Positions 10,133-19,235 of a DNA stretch of 64,000 bases are shown here, one piece after another. The notes beneath the pieces were generated by a model. The model had not been told where the DNA came from. It saw only the letters and a list, made by a program, of their open reading frames with translations, and made no database searches. Position 1 is the first letter of the stretch. Each line of letters opens with the position of its first letter. The DNA comes from Rhodospirillum centenum SW (GTDB taxonomy: Bacteria; Pseudomonadota; Alphaproteobacteria; Azospirillales; Azospirillaceae), in NCBI RefSeq assembly GCF_000016185.1, contig NC_011420.2:1384501-1448500 (forward strand), in the 5' to 3' direction. A program made the translations under genes and the position numbers.

Positions 10133-10782
10133 TTCTCGTATCCGGAACAGCCCCCCGGACACCACCTTCCGGACAGGCGGCCACCCACCCGTTCGTATGC
10201 AGCGCGCCGCCGCCAGCGGGAATCGCCCGCCTTTCCGGCCCCTGACTCCCCCCTGATCCGCGGCCGTCCCGGCGACGGGGCGGCGCGCGCACAGAGACGA
10301 CGGCCGCGGCGGACGGTCTCCTGCCCCCGGGCAGGCAGATCGTCGCCCACCCCACGGCGTCCCCCCGCAGTTCCTCCGAGCATCCCTCCTCGACTGTCCG
10401 CGGCCGGATACCTGGACAGCGGCAACGGTGACCTGCCCGCCGCCGGCCCGCCATACCAACGCGCGACACGAGAACCGATTCGCCCCGCCAGAATTTAATG
10501 ATTACACACGCCATTACAGCGATCATAAACAAACAATACCAGAACAGAATTCAAATTTAACACCGCATTAGTAAATGCGGATTTTTTAAATCAATAGAAT
10601 AGGGGCGCCAGACACACGACCTCCGTATACATTTCACAACGCCAGCAAATCTCTACATTAATCCCGGACATAGCGAGCTTCCATTATTGGGAAATCTCGC
10701 AGAACGCGACCCAGAATCGGAATCGGAGACGGCCGTCGTTCCTCGGAACGACCGGGACGGAGCCGCGTTGCCGGAAGGAGAG
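10133..10782. other. 650-bp non-coding region with AT-rich island
   Basis: No convincing gene on either strand. 10133-10490 is GC-rich; minus-strand frames here lack domain-like composition. 10490-10690 drops sharply in GC content (runs such as AATTTAATGATTAC and AATTCAAATTTAAC), very unlike the rest of the window. It contains a terminator-like hairpin at 10563-10587 that belongs to no annotated gene. The island could be the regulatory region of the following gene, a small-RNA locus, or a MucR/H-NS-like silencing target. Confidence 0.5.
10563..10587 (+). terminator. Orphan terminator-like hairpin in AT-rich island
   Basis: CCGCATT / AATGCGG stem (7 bp, loop AGTA) immediately followed by ATTTTTT: a good intrinsic terminator for plus-strand transcription. 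The nearest upstream gene, hemB, already has its own terminator 430 bp earlier, so this one may end a short unannotated RNA. Confidence 0.6.
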
Positions 10783-11280
10783 ATGATGAGTGCAGGACGT
10801 GGCCTCGCGGCCATCCTGGGGGCGGTGCTTTGCCTGATCGCAGCCGCCCCCGCCAAGGCCGGCGTGCCGGAGGGCAGCCGGATCGCCACACCGCTGGCGG
10901 AAGGGCTGCTGACCTGGGTCGAAAAGCGTCTGGGGGCCGCCGACGTGCCGCTTCCGATCATCGTCGCCAGCCGGACGGCGCTGGAGGAGACGAACAGGAT
11001 CGTGCAGCACGCCCGCCAGGGGGAGCGGATCAAGGCGCTCTATTTCCCGGGTCTGATCGTGCTGGACAACGAGACCTGGAGCGAGGCCGACGTGGTGGAG
11101 GTCAGCTACCTGCTGCACGAACTGGTCCACCATGTCCAGGCCCGCCAGGGCTACGTCCCGGCCTGCCCCGCGGCCTATGAGCGGGACACCTACAATCTTC
11201 AGAACGAATGGCTGAAGGAACAGGGGCGCCCCCCGCTCTACACCGCCGACTGGATCGCGGAGAAGTCGCGCTGCGACTGA
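10783..11280 (+). CDS. Secreted HExxH putative metallopeptidase-like protein (DUF6647-like)
   Basis: 165 residues from the first of two adjacent ATGs, preceded by AAGGAG. The upstream part of the open frame lacks coding character. Residues 1-27 form a signal peptide (hydrophobic core then AAAPAKAG). The mature part contains HELVHHVQ, a zincin-type HExxH motif, after a segment proposed to strip and display a beta-rich edge (IKALYFPGLIVLDNETW). The C-terminal part has two cysteines, in VPACPAAYERD and the terminal KSRCD, possibly a disulfide. It resembles small proteins of unknown function that carry the zincin motif; substrate unknown. A third metal ligand is not obvious, so peptidase activity is inference. 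Confidence 0.75.
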   Translation: MMSAGRGLAAILGAVLCLIAAAPAKAGVPEGSRIATPLAEGLLTWVEKRLGAADVPLPIIVASRTALEETNRIVQHARQGERIKALYFPGLIVLDNETWSEADVVEVSYLLHELVHHVQARQGYVPACPAAYERDTYNLQNEWLKEQGRPPLYTADWIAEKSRCD

Positions 11281-11287
11281 CCAGGTC

Positions 11288-12289
11288 TCAGCCGGCGTGC
11301 CGGCCGAAGAACGCCGTCAGGCAGCGGTCGTGCCAGACACCGCCGGGGGCATGGAACCCGACATGCCCGCCCCCGGCCGGCAGCAGCGGGTGCAGGGACG
11401 GGTTCCGCTCCCACGCGACGGCGCGGTAGCAGTCCCCCGGTATCCAGGGATCGTCCAGGGCGTGGATGACCAGGGTCGGCACCCGGATCGTCTCCAGGAA
11501 ACCGGCGGCGGAATTGACCCGGTAGTACTCCTCCGCCCCGCTCCAGCCGTTCCAGGGCGCGACGAACAGGTCGTCGAAGTCCCAGACCGACCGGCTGCGC
11601 CGGATGGCGTCGATCCAGCGCGGCTCCAGCCCCGGACCGGGGGCCAGCGACTCCTCCTTCATCCGGGCCAGCAGCCAGCGATGGTAGAGGCGGTTGCGCG
11701 GCTCCAGGAAGGCGAGGCTGCTGCGGCGCAGATCGATGGGGGCGGAGATGCTGGCGGCGGCCCGCACCGGCACCGGCAGATCGCCCTCCCCCAGCAGCTT
11801 CAGCAGCGCGTTGCCGCCCAGGGAATAGCCGGCCATCACGACGCCGTCCGCGGTCAGGGCCGGCGGAAGCTGCGCCAGCACCTCGCGGATGTCCCGGGTC
11901 CGGCCGGCATGATAGCGCAGGCGGCAGAGATCACGGCTGGGACCGGCCCCGCGCAGGTTCAGGCGCAGCACCGGCCAGCCTGCGGCCAGCAGCGCCACCG
12001 CGGTCGCCTGCATGTAGCTGCCCGTCTCGCACCCCGTCAGCCCGTGGATCAGCACGGCCAGGGGACGCCCTGCCACCGGCCGGCCTGGACGGTTCAGCAG
12101 CCCCAGCAGCACGTCGCCGCTGCCGTCCGCCATGGGAAAGCGCAGCCGCTCCCCCGCCGCCAGCCGGAAACGGGGCCGGCTCAGGGTGTTGCGCACCGTC
12201 TGGAGATGGGGACCCCGCCAGGGCCAGCGCTCCCGGAAGGGCGGCAGGTTGATCGCCCCTTCCAGCATTTCCGGTATCGTCTCAGACAT
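11288..12289 (-). CDS. YheT-like alpha/beta hydrolase
   Basis: 333-residue alpha/beta hydrolase of the YheT/EMB8 group. The N-terminal PFRERWPWRGPHLQTVRNTL segment is characteristic of this family. The oxyanion region is LIHGLTGCETGSYM, the nucleophile elbow is MAGYSLGGNALLKLLGE, and the catalytic acid and histidine are expected in IHALDDPWIPGD and GGGHVGFH. No signal peptide. Physiological substrate unknown; relatives act on short acyl esters. It lies 12 bp downstream of another alpha/beta hydrolase on the same strand, so they are likely co-transcribed, and is convergent with the metallopeptidase-like gene. Confidence 0.88.
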   Translation of the reverse strand: MSETIPEMLEGAINLPPFRERWPWRGPHLQTVRNTLSRPRFRLAAGERLRFPMADGSGDVLLGLLNRPGRPVAGRPLAVLIHGLTGCETGSYMQATAVALLAAGWPVLRLNLRGAGPSRDLCRLRYHAGRTRDIREVLAQLPPALTADGVVMAGYSLGGNALLKLLGEGDLPVPVRAAASISAPIDLRRSSLAFLEPRNRLYHRWLLARMKEESLAPGPGLEPRWIDAIRRSRSVWDFDDLFVAPWNGWSGAEEYYRVNSAAGFLETIRVPTLVIHALDDPWIPGDCYRAVAWERNPSLHPLLPAGGGHVGFHAPGGVWHDRCLTAFFGRHAG

Positions 12290-12301
12290 CGCGGCCGCCC
12301 G

Positions 12302-13147
12302 TCAGTCCGCCGCCAGGAAGTCGCGCACGAGGCGGATCTGCGCCGGGTCCATCAGGGCCGGCGCATGGCCGGCGCCCGGAATCTCCGCCAGCCGGGTCGG
12401 TGGCCCCTCCACCAGCATGCGCTGTGCCGTCTCCGACAGCAGCAGATCGGACTCGGCCCCGCGGATCACCAGCACCGGGCAGCGGATCGCCTTCCACACG
12501 GGCCACAGGTCCACGTCCGCGACCGGCTGCCCCTGGAAGGCGCGGGCGATGCCGGTGTCGTAGGCCAGGGTCAGCCGACCGTCCGGCAGTGTCTGCGCCC
12601 CGTGTTCGGCCAGATGCCGCCACTGCGCGTCGGAAAGCGCGCCGAAGCCGGCATAGGTGGCGCGCAGCCACGCCTCCACCGCCGCAAGGTCGGGGAAGGT
12701 CTGCGCACTGCCGACATAGGCCGCGATCCGCTCCAGCGCCGCCTTCGGCACGAAGGGGCCGACATCGTTCACCACCAGCCGGCGGATCGGACTGTTCGGC
12801 TGGGCCGCCAGCAGCATGCCGATCAGCCCGCCCATGGAGGTGCCGACCCAGTCCACCTGTTCCACGTCCAGCCGCGCGATCAGGGTCGCCATGTCGGACA
12901 GGTACTGCGGATAGCCGTAGAGGTCGGGGTTGCCGAGCCGGTCGCTGCGGCCCCGCCCCACCACGTCCGGGCAGACGACCCGGGCCGGCAGCGCCGCGGC
13001 GAGGTCGTGCGCCAGCGGGTCGAAGTCGCGGCCGTTGCGCGTCAGCCCGTGGACGCAGACGACGGTGCGGGGACCCGCGCCCCATTCGGTGTAGGCCACG
13101 CTGTGAAAGCCGGTGGCGGACAGGCCGAGGAAGGAACGCTGCTGCAT
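12302..13147 (-). CDS. Alpha/beta fold hydrolase
   Basis: 281 residues from the ATG at 13147 (MQQRSFLGLSATGFHSVAY); the frame runs further upstream but into sequence belonging to the neighbouring decarboxylase region. Motifs: CVHGLTRNGRDFDPLA (oxyanion), WVGTSMGGLIGMLLA (nucleophile serine), IRGAESDLLL (acid) and IPGAGHAPALMD (histidine). Cytosolic. Family members range from esterases to C-C hydrolases, so the substrate cannot be read from sequence. It is spaced between a PLP decarboxylase (upstream) and a YheT-like hydrolase (downstream) on the same strand. Confidence 0.86.
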   Translation of the reverse strand: MQQRSFLGLSATGFHSVAYTEWGAGPRTVVCVHGLTRNGRDFDPLAHDLAAALPARVVCPDVVGRGRSDRLGNPDLYGYPQYLSDMATLIARLDVEQVDWVGTSMGGLIGMLLAAQPNSPIRRLVVNDVGPFVPKAALERIAAYVGSAQTFPDLAAVEAWLRATYAGFGALSDAQWRHLAEHGAQTLPDGRLTLAYDTGIARAFQGQPVADVDLWPVWKAIRCPVLVIRGAESDLLLSETAQRMLVEGPPTRLAEIPGAGHAPALMDPAQIRLVRDFLAAD

Positions 13148-13211
13148 CGGGGGATCGCCGCTGTCGGAGCCTCTGCGTCGATTACCACGGGCGCGGCCGG
13201 ACCGGAACCGC

Positions 13212-14399
13212 TCATGCAGCCGCGCGCTGGTGATGATCGGGCACCCGCATCGCCGCGGTGGGCAGGAAGGCGGAATCGTCCACCCGGACGGCGCGGCCGG
13301 GGAAGAAGCCGTTGAACCAGGTGCGGGTGGCGGTCGTGTAGGCGCCACACTGGCCGATCTCGATCCAGTCGCCCTCCCGGATGTCCGCCGGCAGCATGTA
13401 GGGGCCGGGCATCTGGTCGTAGCAGTCGCAGGTGGGACCGAACAGGCCGAAGGGCACCAGCTCGTCGGAGAAGGCGTGGCCGGGCCGGACCGCCCGCATC
13501 GGCATGTGGATGCCCGGGAACTTCAGGTCGCAGAGGCTGCCGTAGAGCCCGTCGTTGAGATAGAGGTGGCGGTCGCGCCGAAGTTCGACCCGCACCACCA
13601 GCGAGGCGCCGGTCGCCACCAGCCCACGGCCGGGCTCGCACCAGACGGCGCAGCCCTCCGGCCGCCGCAGCGTCTCCAGCCCGGTGCGGATCGCGGCCAT
13701 GTAATCCTCCAGCGGCGGCGGTTCATGCCCGACATAGGCGGTGGGAAAGCCGCCGCCGACGTCGATCACCGCCAGCTCGGCACCGGCAAGGTCCTGACAG
13801 GCCGCGGCCAGCCGCAGCGCCGCCGTATAGCTGCCGGGGTTCAGGCACTGCGAGCCGACATGGAAGCAGAGTCCGACCTTCAGCCCCCGCCCGGCCGCCG
13901 TCCGCAGCAGGTCCGCCCCCTGCTCCACCGTGCAGCCGAACTTGCCGCCCAGATCGTAGACGGCCGCGCCGCGCGCCGTGGCAAGACGGACGACGACGGT
14001 CACGTCGCGGGCACCGCCGGTCTCCGCCGTCACCTTCTCCAGCTCGTCCCGGTGATCGACGACAAAGGTCCGCACCCCCATCCGCTCGTAGGCGTCGCGC
14101 ACGGCACCGCGCTGTTTGACCGGATGCATGAAGTAGCAGCCGCCGGCGGCGAAGTGGCCCTTCACCAGCTCGATCTCCTGCAAGGACGCCGTGTCGAAGT
14201 GGCGGATGCCGCCGGCCCAGAGCGCATCCAGCACCAGCGGCTCGGGATTGCATTTCACGGCGTAGAGGACATGCCCCGGAAAGGCCGAGACGAACTGCCG
14301 CGCGCGGGCCGTCAGCTCGTCGGGACGGTAGCAGTAGACGGGCTCTTCCGGTTCCAGGGCCGCGACCATGGCGTCGGCATCGGCGAATCTCGGCAGCAT
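13212..14399 (-). CDS. Ornithine/lysine decarboxylase-type PLP enzyme (fold III, group IV)
   Basis: 395 residues, start at 14399 (MLPRFADADAMV). Decarboxylates ornithine, and in some alphaproteobacterial relatives also lysine, to putrescine or cadaverine for polyamine synthesis. YAVKCNPEP carries the PLP lysine (about residue 49). FHVGSQCLNP and DVGGGFPTAY bind the cofactor phosphate, and CEPGRGLV follows. FGPTCDCYDQM contains the active-site cysteine typical of eukaryotic-type ornithine decarboxylases. These features separate it from diaminopimelate decarboxylase. Substrate preference between ornithine and lysine cannot be judged here. Confidence 0.88.
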   Translation of the reverse strand: MLPRFADADAMVAALEPEEPVYCYRPDELTARARQFVSAFPGHVLYAVKCNPEPLVLDALWAGGIRHFDTASLQEIELVKGHFAAGGCYFMHPVKQRGAVRDAYERMGVRTFVVDHRDELEKVTAETGGARDVTVVVRLATARGAAVYDLGGKFGCTVEQGADLLRTAAGRGLKVGLCFHVGSQCLNPGSYTAALRLAAACQDLAGAELAVIDVGGGFPTAYVGHEPPPLEDYMAAIRTGLETLRRPEGCAVWCEPGRGLVATGASLVVRVELRRDRHLYLNDGLYGSLCDLKFPGIHMPMRAVRPGHAFSDELVPFGLFGPTCDCYDQMPGPYMLPADIREGDWIEIGQCGAYTTATRTWFNGFFPGRAVRVDDSAFLPTAAMRVPDHHQRAAA

Positions 14400-14751
14400 G
14401 GCGGAACTCCCGCGTCTGGTGGGCCCTGCCCGGGCTTCGTCGCGGCATCCGGAGGATGCACGCCCACCATGATGACGCTGCCACCGCGCGGTCGGAAAGC
14501 GGGGTCCGCAAAAAGAAACGCGGCCGCACCCCGCGGCCTCGCCACCCGCAGGATCGAAAGCGAATCGTTCCGTCAGCGAAAAATTCTGACCGGCGACGGA
14601 AACATGTCCGCCCCCTCCGCCGACTCGGGACCTTCGGCGGGGTTTGCCGCCCCGGGGGGCTCTGCTACAACGGCGCGGGTCCCGGAGGCTGCCCAGGGCG
14701 CACCGACGGGTCAGCAGTGAACCAGAAAAACGACCGAGGAAAGGACGCCCC
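14400..14751. other. Divergent decarboxylase / aldehyde dehydrogenase intergenic region
   Basis: About 350 bases between divergent genes. I see no gene, RNA or strong promoter. A 38-codon plus-strand frame (14604-14720) has no ribosome-binding site and a composition like the surrounding GC-rich spacer. A GGATCGAAAGCGAATCG stretch near 14551 stands out only for lower GC. Confidence 0.3.
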
Positions 14752-16251
14752 ATGTCGCATCCCCTGCTACAGCCGGTTCTCGATCCCCATGCGCTGGCCC
14801 GCTCGCTGTCGGGCCGGCACCTGATCGGGGGCGAGCTGGTGCCGGCGGCCTCCGGCCGGACCTTCAACGTGGTGAACCCGGCGAAGGGGGAGGTCGTGGG
14901 ACAGGCCGCGTTCGGGGAGGCGGCGGACGTGGAGGCGGCGGTGGCCGCGGCCGTGAAGGCGCAGGCCGACTGGAAACAGCGCCCGGCGCGCGAGCGCGGA
15001 AAGCTGGTCGCCGAGTGCGGCCGGCTGCTGACCGCGCATGTGGAGGAGCTGGCGCGGCTGATCACGCTGGAGACCGGCAAGGCCCTGCGGACGGAGAGCC
15101 GGGTCGAAGCCGGCGTGCTGTCCGACAGCTTCGTCTTCTACGGCGGGCTGGCGCCGGAGCTGAAGGGCGAGACGGTCCCCTTCAATCCGAAGATGCTCAC
15201 CCTCACCCAGCGCGAGCCGATCGGCGTCGTCGGCGCCATCATCCCGTGGAACGTGCCGCTGCTGCTGATGGCGCTGAAGATCGCCCCGGCGCTGGTGGCG
15301 GGCAACGCGGTCGTCGTGAAGTCCGCCGAGGAGGCGCCCTTCACGGTGCTGCGGGTCTGCCAGATCCTGAACCAGGTGCTGCCGCCGGGCCTGTTCAACA
15401 TGCTCTCCGGCTACGGCCCCGAATGCGGCGCGCCGCTGGTGGCGCATCCGAAGGTCGGCAAGGTGACCTTCACCGGCTCGGTCGAAACGGGGCGCATCGT
15501 CTACCGCACGGCGGCGGAGAAGCTGATCCCGGTGACGCTGGAGCTGGGCGGCAAGTCGCCCATGATCGTCATGGCCGACGCCGACCTGGACAAGGCGGTG
15601 GACGGCGCCGTCATCGGCATGCGCTTCACCCGCCAGGGTCAGAGCTGCACAGCGGCCAGCCGCATCTTCGTCCACGACAGCATCCACGACGCCTTCGTCG
15701 CAAAGCTGAAGGCGAAGGTGGATGCCATGGTCATGGGCGATCCGCTGGACGAGCGCACCGACATCGGCGCCATCGTCTCCCCCGGCCAGTTCGAGAAGGT
15801 GACGGACTATATCCGCATCGGCCAGGAGACGCCCGGCGCCACGGCGCACACCTGTTCCCGCCGGCCGGACGATCCGGCGCTGGCCAAGGGCCTGTTCGTG
15901 GAGCCGGTGATCTTCACCGGCCTCACCAACGACAGCCGGCTGGCGCGGGAGGAGATCTTCGGGCCGGTCACCTGCGTGATCCGCTTCAGCGACTATGAGG
16001 ACGTCATCCGGCAGGCGAACGATACCGAATACGGTCTCGCCGCCACGATCTGGACCCGCGACCTGAAGACGGCGCTGGACGCCACCCAGCGGCTGGAGGC
16101 CGGTCTGGTCCAGGTCAACCAGAACCTCGTCGTGCAGCCGAACATCTCCTACGGCGGGGTGAAGACCTCCGGCCTGGGCAAGGAGGCCAGTCTGGAGGCG
16201 ATGCTGGAGCACTTCACCCACAAGAAGACGATCATTCTGAACATGGCATGA
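14752..16251 (+). CDS. Aldehyde dehydrogenase family protein
   Basis: 499-residue NAD(P)-dependent aldehyde dehydrogenase, start ATG at 14752 after GAGGAAAGG. Ordered motifs: GAIIPWNVPLLLMALKIAPA (N-terminal nucleotide domain), FTGSVETGR (Rossmann turn), TLELGGKSPMIV (catalytic general base glutamate) and RQGQSCTAASRIF (nucleophilic cysteine), then EEIFGPV and the C-terminal GGVKTSGLGKE. All catalytic residues are present. Substrate not identifiable; the divergent polyamine-forming decarboxylase makes an aminoaldehyde possible but this is speculation. Confidence 0.92.
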   Translation: MSHPLLQPVLDPHALARSLSGRHLIGGELVPAASGRTFNVVNPAKGEVVGQAAFGEAADVEAAVAAAVKAQADWKQRPARERGKLVAECGRLLTAHVEELARLITLETGKALRTESRVEAGVLSDSFVFYGGLAPELKGETVPFNPKMLTLTQREPIGVVGAIIPWNVPLLLMALKIAPALVAGNAVVVKSAEEAPFTVLRVCQILNQVLPPGLFNMLSGYGPECGAPLVAHPKVGKVTFTGSVETGRIVYRTAAEKLIPVTLELGGKSPMIVMADADLDKAVDGAVIGMRFTRQGQSCTAASRIFVHDSIHDAFVAKLKAKVDAMVMGDPLDERTDIGAIVSPGQFEKVTDYIRIGQETPGATAHTCSRRPDDPALAKGLFVEPVIFTGLTNDSRLAREEIFGPVTCVIRFSDYEDVIRQANDTEYGLAATIWTRDLKTALDATQRLEAGLVQVNQNLVVQPNISYGGVKTSGLGKEASLEAMLEHFTHKKTIILNMA

Positions 16252-16282
16252 CGGACCCGGCGGCGACGGACGGAGGGGCGGC

Positions 16283-18613
16283 ATGGGACTGCTGAGGCGC
16301 GCCGGCCGGTTCCTCCTGGTCCTGCCGCTGATCGTGCTGTCCGTCGCGGGCGGTGCGCTCGCCCTGCTGTTTGGCGCCCTCTCCCTCTGGCAGCCCGGCC
16401 GCGACGGTGAGGTCGCGCTGCCCGGCCTGTCCGCGCCGGTGGAGGTGGTCCACGACGCCCATGGCGTGCCGCACCTGTTCGCCGCGACGGAGACGGACGC
16501 CTACCGCGTGCTGGGCTGGCTGCATGCCCGCGACCGGCTGGCACAGATGGAGGCGCAGCGCCGCATCGGTGCCGGACGGACGGCGGAGATCGTGGGCAGC
16601 CCCGCCCTGCCGCTCGACCGCTTCATGCGGACCCTTGGTCTCTACTCCCAGGCGGAACGGGCCTACGAGACGCTGCCGCCGCCGGTGCGGGCCGCCGTCG
16701 ATGCCTATACCGAAGGGGTGAACGCCTGGCTGGAGCGGCCGACGGGGCCGCTGCCCGTGGAGTTCTGGCTTCTCTGGCACCGACCGGAGCCCTGGCGCCC
16801 GGCGGACACGCTGGTCTACGGCAAGCTGATGTCGCTGCTGGGCGGGTCCTGGCGCAACGACCTGCGCCGGGCGGCCCTGCTGGAGAAGCTGGGACCGGAG
16901 CGGCTGGCCGACCTGTTCCCCGACGATCCGCCGGACGCGCCGGCGACGCTGGCGGCAGCCGACGGCGTGGACTGGGTCCGCCTCGCCGCGGCCCTTTCCG
17001 GCCTGCTCCCGGAGGAGGGGGCGGCGAGCAACTGGTGGGCGCTGGCCGGATCGCGCACGGCCAGCGGCCGGCCGATCCTGGTCAACGATCCGCACCTGAA
17101 CATCCAGGTGCCCAGCCAGTGGTATCTGGCCCGCATCGTCACCCCCGACCTGACCCTGGCCGGCGCGTTCGCGCCGGGCGTGCCGTTCCTCATCATGGGC
17201 CACAACCGGCATGTCGCCTGGGGCTTCACCACGCCTTACAGCGATACCGAGGACCTGTTCGTGCTGCCGGCGGACACGCCGGGCGTCGCCGTACGGACGG
17301 AGACGATCGGCGTCCGCTTCGGCCGCACGGTGCAGCACCGGGTGCGCGTGGCGGCGCAGGGGCCGGTACTGTCCGACATCACCGACGCCGCAGCGGAAGC
17401 CGCCGGACCGGGCCGGATGGTGGCGCTGGCCTCAGCGGCCCTGCGCGAGGCCGACCCCAACGTCGCCGCCACCTGGGCGCTGAACCACGCCCGCAGCGTG
17501 GCCGAGGCGCGGGAGGCGCTGAAGGACTACGCAGCACCACACCAGAACGTCGTCCTGGCCGATACGGAGGGGCATATCGGCTTCGTCTCCGCCGGGCTGA
17601 TCCCCGTGCGGGAGGGCTTCGACGGACGCCTTCCCGTCGCAGCGGAGGCGGGCCGCTGGACCGGATTCGTGCCGTTCGAGGCGCTGCCGCAGGCGGTTGA
17701 CCCGCCGGACGGACTGCTGGTCAACGCCAACAACCGCGTCGTGCCCGCCGGCCGGCCCGATCCGCTGGGCGGCGACGCGGCCGAGCCCTGGCGGGCCGCG
17801 CGCATCCTGGACCTGCTGGAGGGGCGCCGGGTGCACGACATTGCCGGACAGGAAGCCATCCTGGCCGACATCCTGTCAAAGCCGGCGCAGGCGCTGCTGC
17901 CCTACCTGACGGCGCTGCCGCCGGAGATGCCGCTGGAGGCGGACGCGCTGGCCCAGTTGCGCACCTGGGACGGGCGGATGCGGGCCGACCGGCCGGAGCC
18001 GCTGATCTTCGAGTGGTGGCTGAAGGAGGTGCATGCCGCGCTGCTGCGCGACGAGCTGGGCGACCTCTATGCTGGCGGGCTGGATGCCCGGCTGGTGCTG
18101 CACCTGCTGCGCGACCGGCCGGACTGGTGCGACGACACCGGCACGCCCGTGCGGGAGGACTGCGCCGCCATCGTCCGCCGCGCCCTGCGCAGCACCCTGG
18201 AGACGCTCAAGGAGCGTCACGGCCCGCATCTGGTCGCCTGGAACTGGGGCTGGGAACACCGGGTGGAGACGGGGCACGCGCTCCTGGCCCGTGTGCCGGT
18301 GCTGTCCTGGTGGTTCTCACGGATGCATGCGACGGACGGCGGATTCTATACCGTCAACCGGGCCGGCGGCAGCGGGACGGGGGAGCGCCGCCCCTTCCAG
18401 CATGTCCATGGGGCCGTCTTCCGCGGCCTCTACGATCTGGCCGACCTCGACCGTTCCCGCTTCGCGGTGCTGGGCGGCCCCTCCGGCGATCCGCTGTCGC
18501 CCTGGTTCGACACGCTGACACCCGTCTGGGCCGCGGGCCGGCATGTCACGCTGGCAGGCGACGCCGCAGCCCTGGCACCGGCCGCCCGGGGCCGCGAACT
18601 GTTCCGGCCCTAA
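16283..18613 (+). CDS. Penicillin acylase family Ntn-hydrolase
   Basis: 776-residue precursor. An N-terminal signal or anchor segment (about 10-36) directs it to the periplasm. The alpha chain follows with HARDRLAQMEAQRRIGAGR. The autocatalytic site is EEGAASNWWALAGSRT: Ser249 would become the N-terminal nucleophile of the beta chain after cleavage. The beta chain keeps LVNDPHLNIQVPSQWY and MGHNRHVAWGFTT, typical of penicillin G acylase, quorum-quenching AHL acylases and aculeacin acylases. Without structure I cannot assign penicillin, N-acylhomoserine lactone or lipopeptide as substrate. The 3' end overlaps the convergent flavin reductase gene by 4 bp. Confidence 0.9.
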   Translation: MGLLRRAGRFLLVLPLIVLSVAGGALALLFGALSLWQPGRDGEVALPGLSAPVEVVHDAHGVPHLFAATETDAYRVLGWLHARDRLAQMEAQRRIGAGRTAEIVGSPALPLDRFMRTLGLYSQAERAYETLPPPVRAAVDAYTEGVNAWLERPTGPLPVEFWLLWHRPEPWRPADTLVYGKLMSLLGGSWRNDLRRAALLEKLGPERLADLFPDDPPDAPATLAAADGVDWVRLAAALSGLLPEEGAASNWWALAGSRTASGRPILVNDPHLNIQVPSQWYLARIVTPDLTLAGAFAPGVPFLIMGHNRHVAWGFTTPYSDTEDLFVLPADTPGVAVRTETIGVRFGRTVQHRVRVAAQGPVLSDITDAAAEAAGPGRMVALASAALREADPNVAATWALNHARSVAEAREALKDYAAPHQNVVLADTEGHIGFVSAGLIPVREGFDGRLPVAAEAGRWTGFVPFEALPQAVDPPDGLLVNANNRVVPAGRPDPLGGDAAEPWRAARILDLLEGRRVHDIAGQEAILADILSKPAQALLPYLTALPPEMPLEADALAQLRTWDGRMRADRPEPLIFEWWLKEVHAALLRDELGDLYAGGLDARLVLHLLRDRPDWCDDTGTPVREDCAAIVRRALRSTLETLKERHGPHLVAWNWGWEHRVETGHALLARVPVLSWWFSRMHATDGGFYTVNRAGGSGTGERRPFQHVHGAVFRGLYDLADLDRSRFAVLGGPSGDPLSPWFDTLTPVWAAGRHVTLAGDAAALAPAARGRELFRP

Positions 18614-19092
18614 CCGCCCAGCCGGTCGTAGCGGCCACGGAAATAGAGCAGCGGCCGCCCCTCACCCCGGTGCGCCAGCTTCACGACGCGACCCACCATG
18701 ATGACATGGTCGCCGCCGTCGTGGCGGGCATGCGTCACGCATTCCATCGCCGCCAGCCCGCCGGCCAGGACCGGGCTGCCGGTCTGCCAGGTCTCGAAAT
18801 CGGCGGCACTCCAGCGATCCGGCATCGGCAGGCGGGCGAAACCGTCGGACAGGTGCTTCTCGTGCTCCGCCAGCATGGTGAGCGCGAAGCTGTCCGAGCG
18901 TTCGAAGGCGCCCAGGCTCTCGGCCGTGCGGTTGAGGCAGAACAGGACCAGCGGCGGGTCGAGCGAGACGGAGGTGAAGGAATTGACCGTGACGCCGATC
19001 AGCGTGCCGTCGCTGTCCCGCGTGGTGGCGACGCAGACCCCCGTGGCGAAACAGCCCAGGGCATCGCGGAAGGCACGCGCATCGAAGCTCAT
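18610..19092 (-). CDS. Flavin reductase family protein
   Basis: 160 residues, matching the FMN-binding split-barrel flavin reductases (HpaC/DszD type) that supply reduced flavin to two-component monooxygenases. The N-terminal ALGCFATGVCVATT and VTVNSFTSVSLDPPLVLFCL are the family signature, and HDGGDHVIMVGRVV contains the usual GDH motif. No partner monooxygenase lies nearby, so the electron acceptor is unknown. Overlaps the convergent acylase gene by 4 bp at its 3' end. Confidence 0.9.
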   Translation of the reverse strand: MSFDARAFRDALGCFATGVCVATTRDSDGTLIGVTVNSFTSVSLDPPLVLFCLNRTAESLGAFERSDSFALTMLAEHEKHLSDGFARLPMPDRWSAADFETWQTGSPVLAGGLAAMECVTHARHDGGDHVIMVGRVVKLAHRGEGRPLLYFRGRYDRLGG

Positions 19093-19235
19093 CGACGGAC
19101 TCCCGGTAAGGGCTGCCGTGGGGAACTAGCCGACCGGCCGGGCATGCGCAAGGGCATCGGCGGACGGATTAACCTCTTTTGCACCGGGAGGCCGGATTGT
19201 AGACTTCCGGTCGAGGCAGAAAAGCGGGGCCTTCG

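Noticed and set aside
19169-19182. TTAA box before motB as CtrA site or sigma-54 promoter
   Set aside because: Second CtrA half-site absent, and no GG-N10-GC spacing around TTTTGC, so neither signal holds.
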